DNA of 7,772 nt from an uncultured Clostridia bacterium (GCA_937907975.1 CALEQS010000191.1:1-7772), one strand, 5' to 3'. Positions 1 to 5,954 are shown, counted from the first letter of the stretch. Program-made: numbers and translations. Notes: generated by a model not told the origin, from the letters alone.

Positions 1-1519
1 CAAAGCGGATCCACACGTCGCCGAACTGGCCGGAGCCGCCGGTCTGCTTCTTGTGGCGGCCCTGCTTGGAGACGGTCTTGCGGATCTTCTCGCGGTAGGC
101 CACTCTGGGTTCCTGCAGCACGGCGTCTACGCCGAAGCGGCTCTTCAGCTTGCTGACCAGCACGTCCAGCTGGACATCGCCGGCGCCGGTGAGCACCATC
201 TGGTGGGTCTCGGCGTTGTTGGTGATGGAGAAGGAGGGGTCCTCCTCGTTCAGCCGCAGCAGGCCCGCGGCGACCTTGTCCTCCTGCCCGCGGGTCTTGG
301 GGGCAATGGCCTTGGCATAGTTGGGCTCCGCAAAGGGCACGCCCTCGAACTTAATGACGTGGCGGCCGTCGCAGAGGGTGTCGCCGGTTTTGACCTTGTC
401 CATCTTCGCAATGGCGCCGATGTCGCCGCAGGTCAGCTCCTTGACCTCAGCAGCCTTCTTGCCGCGCATCACATAGAGCCGGCCCAGCTTCTCGGTGTTG
501 CCGGTGGTGACGTCCACCAGAGACAAGTCGGGCGTCAGGGTGCCGGAATACACCTTCACATAGGAGTACTTGCCATACTGGTCTGCAGTGGTCTTGAACA
601 CCAGCGCGGCGGGCATGGCGCCGGGGGCGGTGACGAACTCGTCGGGCTCACCCTCGGCATCGGTGACGATCTGGGCGGGGGCATCCGTGGGGTTGGGGGC
701 CATGTCGATGATGGCGTTGATGAGGGCCATGGTGCCCATGCCGGTCAGGGCGCTGCCGCAGAGGACAGGGACCATCGTACCGTCCTTGACGCCCTTGCGC
801 AGGCCCTGCATGATCTCGGCGTAGCTGAAGCTCTCGCCGCCGAAGAATTTCTCCATAAATTCGTCGCTGGTCTCAGCCACGGACTCCATCAGAGCCTCAT
901 ACTGCTCTTCGACCACAGCCGCCTTGTCCTCAGGAACGGGGATCTCCTGGCGCTGGCCGTCCACCAGTGTGTAGGCGCGCTTGTTCAGGATGTCCACAAT
1001 GCCGGTGACGTGCTTGGCGTCGTCCCAGATAGGAATGACCAGCGGGGCGATGGTGCGGCCGAAGTGCTCACGCAGGGTGGCAAACGCGCCGTTGAAGTCG
1101 CCGTTGTCCTCGTCCATCTTGGAGATGTAAATAAAGCGGGGCAGCTTGTGCTCGTTCAGATATTTCCAGGCCCGCTCCGTGCCGACGCTCAGACCGCTCT
1201 TGGCGTCGCAGACGATGATGCCCAGCTCGGCCACCCGGAGGGCCTCCTGCACATCGCCGGAGAAGTCATAGTTACCCGGCGTATCCAGCACGTTGATCTT
1301 GCAGCCGTTGTACTCCACGGGGGCGACGGCGGTAGAGATCGTGATCTGACGCTTGATCTCCTCGGCGTCATAGTCACACACCGTGTTGCCATCGGCGGTG
1401 CGGCCCTGACGATCCAGAGCGCCGGTCAGATAGAGCATACTCTCCACAAGGGAGGTCTTGCCGTTGCCGCCGTGACCCAGCAGGGCGACGTTACGGATAT
1501 TTTGCACGGAATAACTCAT
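1..1519 (-). CDS. EF-G-like translational GTPase (EF-G paralog, FusA2-like), 3' end outside the window
   Basis: Reading the minus strand from the ATG at 1519 gives 506 open codons to the window edge; full EF-G proteins are near 690 residues, so about a quarter is missing. The product is a cytoplasmic ribosome-associated GTPase of the EF-G family. Visible parts: P-loop GHGGNGKTS (15-23), switch I with RQITI (57-61), switch II DTPGNYDF (79-86), SKMD (133-136) in the place of NKxD, and CGSAL (254-258) as the G5 loop. Domain II follows (about 290-380), then domain III, then the start of domain IV with GRHKKQTGGSGQFGD (487-501), a strong EF-G signature. Canonical EF-G has DTPGH and NKMD. Here Asn83 replaces the His that promotes GTP hydrolysis, and Ser133 replaces the guanine-contacting Asn, so I read it as the EF-G-like paralog and not the main translocase. 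The start is supported by TAAGGAG (1530-1536) and an upstream promoter. Whether it acts in translocation, recycling or stress cannot be told from sequence. Confidence 0.93.
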   Translation of the reverse strand, partial: MSYSVQNIRNVALLGHGGNGKTSLVESMLYLTGALDRQGRTADGNTVCDYDAEEIKRQITISTAVAPVEYNGCKINVLDTPGNYDFSGDVQEALRVAELGIIVCDAKSGLSVGTERAWKYLNEHKLPRFIYISKMDEDNGDFNGAFATLREHFGRTIAPLVIPIWDDAKHVTGIVDILNKRAYTLVDGQRQEIPVPEDKAAVVEEQYEALMESVAETSDEFMEKFFGGESFSYAEIMQGLRKGVKDGTMVPVLCGSALTGMGTMALINAIIDMAPNPTDAPAQIVTDAEGEPDEFVTAPGAMPAALVFKTTADQYGKYSYVKVYSGTLTPDLSLVDVTTGNTEKLGRLYVMRGKKAAEVKELTCGDIGAIAKMDKVKTGDTLCDGRHVIKFEGVPFAEPNYAKAIAPKTRGQEDKVAAGLLRLNEEDPSFSITNNAETHQMVLTGAGDVQLDVLVSKLKSRFGVDAVLQEPRVAYREKIRKTVSKQGRHKKQTGGSGQFGDVWIRF

Positions 1520-1564
1520 GGTTGCTTCTCTCCTTACTTTTATGTCGGTTCATGGCGAATTAAA

Positions 1565-1577
1565 CAAGCTCAGCTTG
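1565..1577. repeat. 13-bp inverted repeat in the EF-G-like gene leader
   Basis: CAAGCT-C-AGCTTG is a perfect 6-bp inverted repeat with a one-base centre. It lies about 20-30 bases downstream of the predicted transcription start of the minus-strand EF-G-like gene. A one-base loop makes an RNA hairpin unlikely, so if it is functional it is more like a protein-binding operator. A short palindrome of this size can also occur by chance. Confidence 0.3.
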
Positions 1578-1601
1578 ATTTTTCCACCCATCATTAGGCA
1601 C

Positions 1602-1630
1602 ATTATACATCATGCTTTTCCGGAATACAA
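1602..1630 (-). promoter_or_regulatory. Sigma-A promoter of the EF-G-like gene
   Basis: On the minus strand a perfect TATAAT (1607 down to 1602) lies 17 bases after TTGTAT (1630 down to 1625), which matches the -35 consensus at its first three bases. The predicted transcript would start near 1595 and carry a leader of about 75 bases before the ATG at 1519. It lies in the AT-rich gap between two divergent genes. Confidence 0.7.
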
Positions 1631-1716
1631 GACATTATTTTCATTTTTTCACAAAGCAGATCGCTTTAAGCTCTTTGTTTTTTGGCAATTCGCTCAAAAG
1701 CCCTGTGATTTGGCGC

Positions 1717-1745
1717 TTGTCTCCCCCGTATATTCATGGTAAAAT
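1717..1745 (+). promoter_or_regulatory. Sigma-A extended -10 promoter of the esterase gene
   Basis: TTGTCT (1717-1722) and TAAAAT (1740-1745) are separated by 17 bases, and the TGG before the -10 box makes an extended -10 element (TGnTAAAAT). The start of transcription would be near 1752, giving a leader of about 27 bases that contains the ribosome binding site. It points away from the EF-G-like gene promoter, so 1520-1778 is a divergent control region. Confidence 0.7.
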
Positions 1746-1778
1746 GGAAATACATTCTAGGTAAGGAAGCCCTGCCCC

Positions 1779-2606
1779 ATGCTCAGCCAGCGCTATTCCC
1801 GTTCCGAATTAAATCCCCGTCTGCCGGAAAACGGCACCGGAAAGGATTGCTCCCTGCTTGCCTACTGCCGGCGCAGCGTGGGAATGCTGGGAGAGCGCGG
1901 CGGCCGCTGGGCGGTCATTCTCTGCCCGGGCGGCGGATATGAGATGATCTCCCCCGCCGAGGGGGAACCGGTGGCGCTGGAGCTGCTCGCCCGGGGCGTG
2001 CAGGCCTTCGTCCTGCGCTACTCCCTCTCCCCCGCCCGCTATCCCCAGCAGCTGCTGGAGCTGGCGGCGGCGGTGGCCTTTGTCCGCGCCCATGCAGAAG
2101 AATTTGGCGTGAGCCGGGTGGCTGTGGCCGGGTTCTCCGCCGGAGGACATCTGGCAGCCAGTCTGGCGGATCTCTGGCAGGAAAATGTGCTCACCGACAC
2201 GCTGGGCGGTTCAGCGGAACTGTACCGCCCCGACGCAGTCATTCTGGGCTACCCGGTGATCTCCACCGGGCCGGAGTTCGGCTGTGCAGGCTGTGTGGAG
2301 AAGATCTGCGCCCCGGAACAGCTGGAAAAACTCAGTCTGGAGCGCAGCGCAGGCCCTCAGGTGCCCCCGGCCTTTCTCTGGTGCACGGTGGACGATCCCG
2401 TGGTGCCCATGGAAAACACCCTGTCCTACGCCGGCGCACTCCGCAGAGCGGGCGTGCCCTTTGAGGCTCATCTCTTTCAGCACGGCCCCCACGCCATGGC
2501 CGCCGCCACGGCGGACAGCGCCTTTGACGCCGCCAGCGTCGACCCCCACGCCGCCCACTGGATCGAACTGTGCGTGGAATGGCTGAAGACACTGGGAGAG
2601 AATTGA
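1779..2606 (+). CDS. Alpha/beta-hydrolase esterase (acetyl esterase / BD-FAE-like, COG0657 type)
   Basis: This 275-residue protein is a probable cytoplasmic carboxylesterase; no signal peptide or membrane segment is seen. In family order it has the oxyanion loop CPGGGY (49-54), the nucleophile elbow GFSAGGH with Ser120 (118-124), YPVIS (158-162), the acid segment WCTVDDPVVP with Asp206 (201-210), and the His segment FQHGPHAMA with His238 (233-241). A Ser120-Asp206-His238 triad is therefore complete. This arrangement is typical of small-substrate esterases that remove acetyl or other short acyl groups from sugars or polysaccharides; the actual substrate is not visible. Two family positions deviate: WCT where WHT is common, and GPHA where GxHG is common. 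The start is supported by TAAGGA (1762-1767) 11 bases upstream and by a promoter ending at 1745. It lies 100 bases upstream of the dehydrogenase gene on the same strand and probably shares its transcript, since I see no strong promoter between them. Confidence 0.88.
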   Translation: MLSQRYSRSELNPRLPENGTGKDCSLLAYCRRSVGMLGERGGRWAVILCPGGGYEMISPAEGEPVALELLARGVQAFVLRYSLSPARYPQQLLELAAAVAFVRAHAEEFGVSRVAVAGFSAGGHLAASLADLWQENVLTDTLGGSAELYRPDAVILGYPVISTGPEFGCAGCVEKICAPEQLEKLSLERSAGPQVPPAFLWCTVDDPVVPMENTLSYAGALRRAGVPFEAHLFQHGPHAMAAATADSAFDAASVDPHAAHWIELCVEWLKTLGEN

Positions 2607-2691
2607 CGTTTCAGTATTACACAAGTGCTCCTGTCGTTCCCGAAATAAATACCGAAGGATAACAGGCACAGATCACACCTTTAAACTCTGC

Positions 2692-2699
2692 AAGGAGGT
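2692..2699 (+). promoter_or_regulatory. Strong ribosome binding site of the SDR gene
   Basis: AAGGAGGT is a full match to the anti-Shine-Dalgarno sequence and lies 7 bases before the ATG at 2707, fixing that start. The 100-base gap before the gene holds an imperfect CCTGT/ACAGG stem (2630-2667 area) without a T-run, and no convincing promoter. Confidence 0.85.
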
Positions 2700-2706
2700 C
2701 ATCCAT

Positions 2707-3438
2707 ATGAGCACCGTATTCATCACCGGCGGCAGCCGGGGCATCGGGGCGGCCATCGCCCGCACCTTTGCCTACAAGGGCTGGAACATCGCCTTCAGCT
2801 ATCTGCACTCCGAGGAGGCCGCTCAGGCGCTCCAGAACGAGCTGAGCGCCCGGGGCATCAGCGTGCTGGCCGTCAAGGCGGATGTTGCCGACCCCGCCCA
2901 GGCCGCCGGCTTTATCGAGCAGGCCGTTCAGGAACTGGGCGAACCGGATGCGCTGGTATGCTCCGCCGGGGTGGCCCTGCCTCAGGATGTGCTCACCCAT
3001 ATCTCCGATGAGGACTGGCGCCGGGTGTTCTCCGTCAATGTGGACGGCCTCTTTTACACCGTCCGGGCGGCCCTGCCCTACTTCATCCGCCGTCAGAAGG
3101 GCGCCATCGTCACCATGAGCTCCATGTGGGGCCAGATTGGCGGCAGCTGTGAGGTGGCCTATTCCGCCAGCAAGGGCGCGGTCATCGCCTTTACCAAGGC
3201 GCTGGCCAAGGAGGTCGGTCCTTCCAACATCCGGGTCAACTGCGTCGCCCCCGGCGTCATTGACACCGACATGAACGCCCACCTCTCCGAGAAGGACATG
3301 AAGGCGCTGGCAGAGGAGACCCCGCTGGGCCGCATCGGCATTCCCTATGAGGTGGCCCGCTGCGTGCGCTATCTGTGCTCCGACGGCTCGGAGTTCATCA
3401 CCGGACAGGTGATCGCGCCGAACGGGGGAATATGCTGA
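2707..3438 (+). CDS. SDR-family oxidoreductase, probable EF-P 5-aminopentanone reductase (YmfI-like) or FabG-like reductase
   Basis: The 243-residue product is a classical short-chain dehydrogenase, NAD(P)H-dependent and cytoplasmic. It has the dinucleotide-binding TGGSRGIG (7-14), Asn111 (NVDG), Ser139, and YSASK with Tyr152 and Lys156, which complete the Asn-Ser-Tyr-Lys catalytic tetrad. The usual NNAG is CSAG here (85-88). The C-terminus FITGQVIAPNGG is typical of FabG-like enzymes. The segments SSMWGQIGGSCEVAYSASK (138-156) and VAPGVIDTDMNAHL resemble, from memory, the clostridial and Bacillus YmfI group, which reduces the 5-aminopentanone on a lysine of elongation factor P to 5-aminopentanol. 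A fatty-acid-synthesis role (3-oxoacyl-ACP reductase) is the alternative, but no fab genes are adjacent. It follows the esterase gene on the same strand and is convergent with ftsH. The SDR fold call is near certain; the EF-P role is a moderate inference. Confidence 0.9.
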   Translation: MSTVFITGGSRGIGAAIARTFAYKGWNIAFSYLHSEEAAQALQNELSARGISVLAVKADVADPAQAAGFIEQAVQELGEPDALVCSAGVALPQDVLTHISDEDWRRVFSVNVDGLFYTVRAALPYFIRRQKGAIVTMSSMWGQIGGSCEVAYSASKGAVIAFTKALAKEVGPSNIRVNCVAPGVIDTDMNAHLSEKDMKALAEETPLGRIGIPYEVARCVRYLCSDGSEFITGQVIAPNGGIC

Positions 3439-3442
3439 CGCA

Positions 3443-3479
3443 TTCTTTTTAGAGCCGGCAAAGCCGGTTCTAAAAAGAG
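3443..3479. repeat. 17-bp hairpin just after the SDR gene (array hairpin 1)
   Basis: The arms 3443-3459 and 3463-3479 pair over 17 positions, with two G-T wobbles and an AAA loop; the core is GCCGGC-AAA-GCCGGT with TTTTTAGA/TCTAAAAA flanks. It starts five bases after the SDR stop codon. The T-run is in the 5' arm and the A-run in the 3' arm, the reverse of a normal intrinsic terminator on either strand, so it is better described as a stable cruciform or mRNA 3'-end hairpin than as a canonical terminator. Confidence 0.75.
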
Positions 3480-3488
3480 AAGGCTGCA

Positions 3489-3536
3489 CCCCAAGGGCAC
3501 CTCGATTCGCTGCGCGAAAAGTCGGCACCCTTGGGG
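3489..3536. repeat. Nested hairpin (array hairpin 2)
   Basis: CCCCAAGGG (3489-3497) pairs perfectly with CCCTTGGGG (3528-3536). Inside it, TTCGC-TGC-GCGAA (3506-3518) makes a second small hairpin. The inner element, continued by AAGTCGGCAC, is echoed in array hairpin 5 (3634-3658). Confidence 0.7.
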
Positions 3537-3543
3537 CGAGAGG

Positions 3544-3578
3544 CGAAAAGAAGCGGAAGTGAATTCCGCCTCTTTTCG
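3544..3578. terminator. Hairpin with A-run/T-run arms, possible bidirectional terminator (array hairpin 3)
   Basis: The arms 3544-3558 and 3564-3578 pair with one A/C mismatch around a GTGAA loop: CGAAAAGA-a-GCGGAA and TTCCGC-c-TCTTTTCG. Here the A-run is in the 5' arm and the T-run in the 3' arm on both strands, the order expected for a bidirectional intrinsic terminator. The T-run is short and interrupted, so termination would be weaker than at 3672-3703. Confidence 0.5.
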
Positions 3579-3592
3579 TTATTGCAATTTGT

Positions 3593-3614
3593 TTTGCTGC
3601 CTGCGGGCGGCAAA
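3593..3614. repeat. 9-bp hairpin (array hairpin 4)
   Basis: TTTGCTGCC (3593-3601) pairs with GGCGGCAAA (3606-3614) around a TGCG loop, with one G-T wobble. No T-run follows, so it is not a terminator by itself; it continues the run of hairpins between the two convergent genes. Confidence 0.6.
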
Positions 3615-3631
3615 GCTCTGTGAGACCGGCT

Positions 3632-3652
3632 CTTTCGCCCTGTGGGCGAAAG
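3632..3652. repeat. 9-bp perfect hairpin (array hairpin 5)
   Basis: CTTTCGCCC (3632-3640) pairs perfectly with GGGCGAAAG (3644-3652) around TGT. Flanking CTGTG (3618-3622) and CACAG (3664-3668) can extend it as an outer stem. Its TTCGC...GCGAAAGTCGCAC sequence parallels the inner part of array hairpin 2, which suggests a duplicated module. Confidence 0.65.
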
Positions 3653-3671
3653 TCGCACGAGCACACAGTAC

Positions 3672-3703
3672 AAACGCCCCGTTCCATACGGAACGGGGCG
3701 TTT
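3672..3703. terminator. Intrinsic bidirectional terminator between the SDR gene and ftsH
   Basis: AAACGCCCCGTTCC (3672-3685) pairs perfectly over 14 bp with GGAACGGGGCGTTT (3690-3703) around an ATAC loop, with A-runs leading and T-runs trailing on both strands. It begins 15 bases past the ftsH stop codon on the minus strand, which makes it the obvious ftsH terminator. On the plus strand the stem is followed by TTGTTGTC and can stop SDR transcripts that read through the hairpin array. Confidence 0.9.
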
Positions 3704-3718
3704 TGTTGTCTATTACTA

Positions 3719-5875
3719 TTACTGTTCGCTGTCAGGGGTGCTATCGTCCTGCGGTGCGGTGTTTGGATCGGCATCTCCATTTGCGGACGCATCATCGTCC
3801 GCATCGGAATCCTGATTTCCGTCCTGCTCGTCCTCGGACGGCTGAACGAAGGGATTCACCGGCGGCTCGCTGATCATGTGCACACTGCGGGCGGGCGGCT
3901 CCACATCGCCGTTCAGCTGTTTCTTGCGGGGCTCCTCCGGGGTGGCACCGTAATTGTCCACCAGCGCAGGGTCTCGGCCCTCCAGAATGGCCATCATCTC
4001 CTGACCGGTGATGGTCTCCTTCTCCAGCAGGTAGGCGGCGATCTTGTCCAGCATCTCCCGGTCGTTCTCCAGCAGCTTGATGGCGTCGTGGTAGGCGTCG
4101 TCGATGAGTCTGCGGACCTCCTCATCCACCTGTGCGGCGGTGGCCTCGGCGCAGTTCATGCCTGCGCTGCCGTCCAGATACCGGTTCTGGATGGTGGCAA
4201 GGCCCATGACACCGAAGCGGTCGCTCATGCCGTACATGGTGACCATCTTCCGGGCCAGGTCGGTGGCCCGCTCGATGTCGTTGGATGCGCCGGTGGTCAT
4301 GGTGTGGAACACCGCCCACTCGGCGGCGCGGCCGCCCAGCAGCGTCCGCAGATCGGCCAGCAGCTCCTCCCGGTCCTCGAGGAACTTCTCCTCCTCCGGG
4401 GTCTGCATGGTGTAGCCCAGCGCGCCCTGGGTATGGGGCACGATGGTGATCTTGCTGACGGGCTGAGTATTCTTCTGGCGGGCCGCCACCAGTGCGTGGC
4501 CCACCTCATGATAGGCGATGAGCTTCTTCTCCTTCTCGGTCAGCACAGTACCCTTCTTCTCGGCACCGGCGATGACCATTTCAAAGGAGGCCAGAAGGTC
4601 GTTCTGATTGACGGCCTGACGGCCCATGCGCACCGCCCGCAGGGCGGCCTCGTTGACCAGGTTGGCCAGGTCCGCGCCTACGCAGCCCGCTGTGGCGGCA
4701 GCGATCTTCTCCAGGTTCACATCCTCACTCAGGCGGATGTTGCGGGTGTGCACCTGAAGGGTGGCCAGACGACCGGCCAGGTTGGGGCGATCCACAGTGA
4801 TCCGGCGGTCAAAGCGGCCGGGGCGCAGCAGCGCCTTATCCAACACCTCGGGCCGGTTGGTGGCGCCCAGCACGATGACGCCCTTGGTGGGGTCAAAGCC
4901 GTCCAGCTCGGCCAGCAGCTGGTTCAGGGTCTGCTCACGCTCGTCGTTGCCGCCGATGCCGCCGCTGTCGCGCTTCTTGCCGATGGTGTCGATCTCGTCG
5001 ATGAAGATGATGCAGGGGGCCATCTTGGCGGCCTCCTTAAAGAGGTCACGGACGCGGCTGGCACCCACGCCCACGAACATCTCCACGAAGTCGGAGCCGG
5101 AGATGGAGAAGAAGGGCACATTGGCCTCGCCTGCCACAGCCTTGGCCAGCAGGGTCTTGCCGGTGCCGGGGGAGCCCACCAGCAGCGCGCCCTTGGGCAG
5201 CTTGGCACCGATGGCGGTGTATTTACCGGGGTTGTGGAGGAAGTCGATGATCTCCTCCAGACTCTCCTTGGCTTCGTCCTGACCGGCCACATCCCGGAAG
5301 GTGACGCCGGTGGACTTTTCCACATACATCTTTGCGTTGCTCTTGCCGACATTGCCGATGCCCATGCCGCCGCCCATTTTGCCGCCCATGAGGAAGCGGA
5401 AGGCCAGCATCATAATGCCCATGACCACCAGCATCGGCAGCAGGTAGCCGACCAGGAACTCGGTAAACGCGTTTGAATTCTGATAGGGGGTCGAGTAGCT
5501 GACACCGTGCTCATCCAGCAGCAGCAGGAAATCGGTGTAGGTCAGCGGTGCGGCGTACAGCTTCGGCATCTGAAGGCTGTCGTTGTACTCGTCACCGTAG
5601 TAGTCCTGCATCCAGGTCTTCTGGGCGTCCTCCTTCAGGGTGACGGTGTACTTGTTGGACTCCAGTTTGATGTCCTCCACCTCGTCATCCTTGACCAGCT
5701 GGATCAGCTCGCTGAACTTGATCTCCACCTGACCGGACATTGCCGCGGCCGAGGCGATCTGGTTGATGACCACCACAATGACGATGGCCCAGACAATGAT
5801 GGACACGATGCCCACCATATTTTTCTTCGGGCCACCGCCTTTGCCGTTTTTCTTATTATTTCCTTTATTGTCCAA
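3719..5875 (-). CDS. ftsH: ATP-dependent zinc metalloprotease FtsH
   Basis: This 718-residue membrane-anchored AAA+ protease degrades misassembled membrane proteins and unstable regulators; the family works as a hexamer with its catalytic part in the cytoplasm. Domains in order: a Lys/Gly/Asn-rich leader, membrane segment 1 (about 20-44), extracytoplasmic domain (45-138), membrane segment 2 (about 139-163), AAA+ module with Walker A GSPGTGKT (234-241), pore loop FVG (267-269), Walker B IIFIDE (289-294) and the second region of homology with Arg354 and Arg357, then the peptidase with HEVGH (456-460) and Asp533 as likely third zinc ligand. HEVGH replaces the common HEAGH, but all catalytic and zinc-binding residues are kept. 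The last 39 residues (680-718) are strongly acidic and probably disordered. The start is TTG at 5875, supported by AGGAGG 8 bases upstream; the next in-frame Met (residue 20) would remove the basic leader. It is convergent with the SDR gene and divergent from the methyltransferase gene. Confidence 0.97.
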   Translation of the reverse strand: MDNKGNNKKNGKGGGPKKNMVGIVSIIVWAIVIVVVINQIASAAAMSGQVEIKFSELIQLVKDDEVEDIKLESNKYTVTLKEDAQKTWMQDYYGDEYNDSLQMPKLYAAPLTYTDFLLLLDEHGVSYSTPYQNSNAFTEFLVGYLLPMLVVMGIMMLAFRFLMGGKMGGGMGIGNVGKSNAKMYVEKSTGVTFRDVAGQDEAKESLEEIIDFLHNPGKYTAIGAKLPKGALLVGSPGTGKTLLAKAVAGEANVPFFSISGSDFVEMFVGVGASRVRDLFKEAAKMAPCIIFIDEIDTIGKKRDSGGIGGNDEREQTLNQLLAELDGFDPTKGVIVLGATNRPEVLDKALLRPGRFDRRITVDRPNLAGRLATLQVHTRNIRLSEDVNLEKIAAATAGCVGADLANLVNEAALRAVRMGRQAVNQNDLLASFEMVIAGAEKKGTVLTEKEKKLIAYHEVGHALVAARQKNTQPVSKITIVPHTQGALGYTMQTPEEEKFLEDREELLADLRTLLGGRAAEWAVFHTMTTGASNDIERATDLARKMVTMYGMSDRFGVMGLATIQNRYLDGSAGMNCAEATAAQVDEEVRRLIDDAYHDAIKLLENDREMLDKIAAYLLEKETITGQEMMAILEGRDPALVDNYGATPEEPRKKQLNGDVEPPARSVHMISEPPVNPFVQPSEDEQDGNQDSDADDDASANGDADPNTAPQDDSTPDSEQ

Positions 5876-5883
5876 GGCTTTTT

Positions 5884-5889
5884 CCTCCT
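5884..5889 (-). promoter_or_regulatory. Ribosome binding site fixing the ftsH TTG start
   Basis: On the minus strand TAGGAGG (AGGAGG at 5889 down to 5884) precedes the TTG codon at 5875-5873 by 8 bases, ideal spacing. No ATG lies at this distance, so TTG is the best initiation codon for ftsH. Confidence 0.88.
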
Positions 5890-5910
5890 ATGTGGTCACA
5901 TTGGTACAAA

Positions 5911-5924
5911 TAAATTGCAATTTA
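5911..5924. promoter_or_regulatory. 14-bp perfect palindrome over the predicted ftsH transcription start
   Basis: TAAATTGCAATTTA is perfectly self-complementary and begins one base beyond the ftsH -10 box. The predicted start of transcription, near 5919, falls inside it. The position fits an operator where a repressor would block promoter opening or clearance. It does not match the CIRCE element or the CtsR heptad repeat that control heat-shock genes in Firmicutes, and I cannot name a factor. It could also be a chance palindrome in AT-rich DNA. Confidence 0.45.
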
Positions 5925-5925
5925 C

Positions 5926-5954
5926 AATATAGCACAAAAATTTTCCCATGACAA
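5926..5954 (-). promoter_or_regulatory. Near-consensus sigma-A promoter of ftsH
   Basis: On the minus strand TTGTCA (5954 down to 5949) and TATATT (5931 down to 5926) are each one base from consensus and are separated by exactly 17 bases. Transcription would begin near 5919, giving a leader of about 44 bases. This indicates strong vegetative expression unless the palindrome just downstream binds a repressor. Confidence 0.82.

Noticed and set aside
53..1597. 514-codon open frame on the plus strand
   Set aside because: It is the antisense shadow of the EF-G-like gene. It consists of repetitive Gly/Leu/Val/His-rich sequence caused by GC-rich codon bias, and the opposite strand carries clear GTPase motifs, a ribosome binding site and a promoter.
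1736..1942. Upstream ATG at 1736 as an alternative start near the esterase gene
   Set aside because: It overlaps the -10 box, is in a different frame from the esterase and gives only a short basic peptide without family features.
2603..2650. TTGACG at the esterase stop codon as a possible -35 box for the SDR gene
   Set aside because: At 16-18 bases downstream there is no recognisable -10 box (the sequence is near TGCTCC), so I do not call a promoter; read-through from the esterase promoter is simpler.
3470..3673. 67-codon open frame on the minus strand inside the hairpin array
   Set aside because: It is made entirely of the inverted-repeat arms, lacks a ribosome binding site and would be interrupted by strong RNA structure. 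Better explained as repeat sequence.
2617..3804. 395-codon open frame on the minus strand
   Set aside because: It runs antisense through the SDR gene, the hairpin array and the end of ftsH. No domain is recognisable, and it would cross the strong terminator at 3672-3703.
3620..5476. 618-codon open frame on the plus strand
   Set aside because: It is antisense to ftsH, has low-complexity composition, begins inside the hairpin region and crosses the ftsH terminator. ftsH on the minus strand has every family motif.
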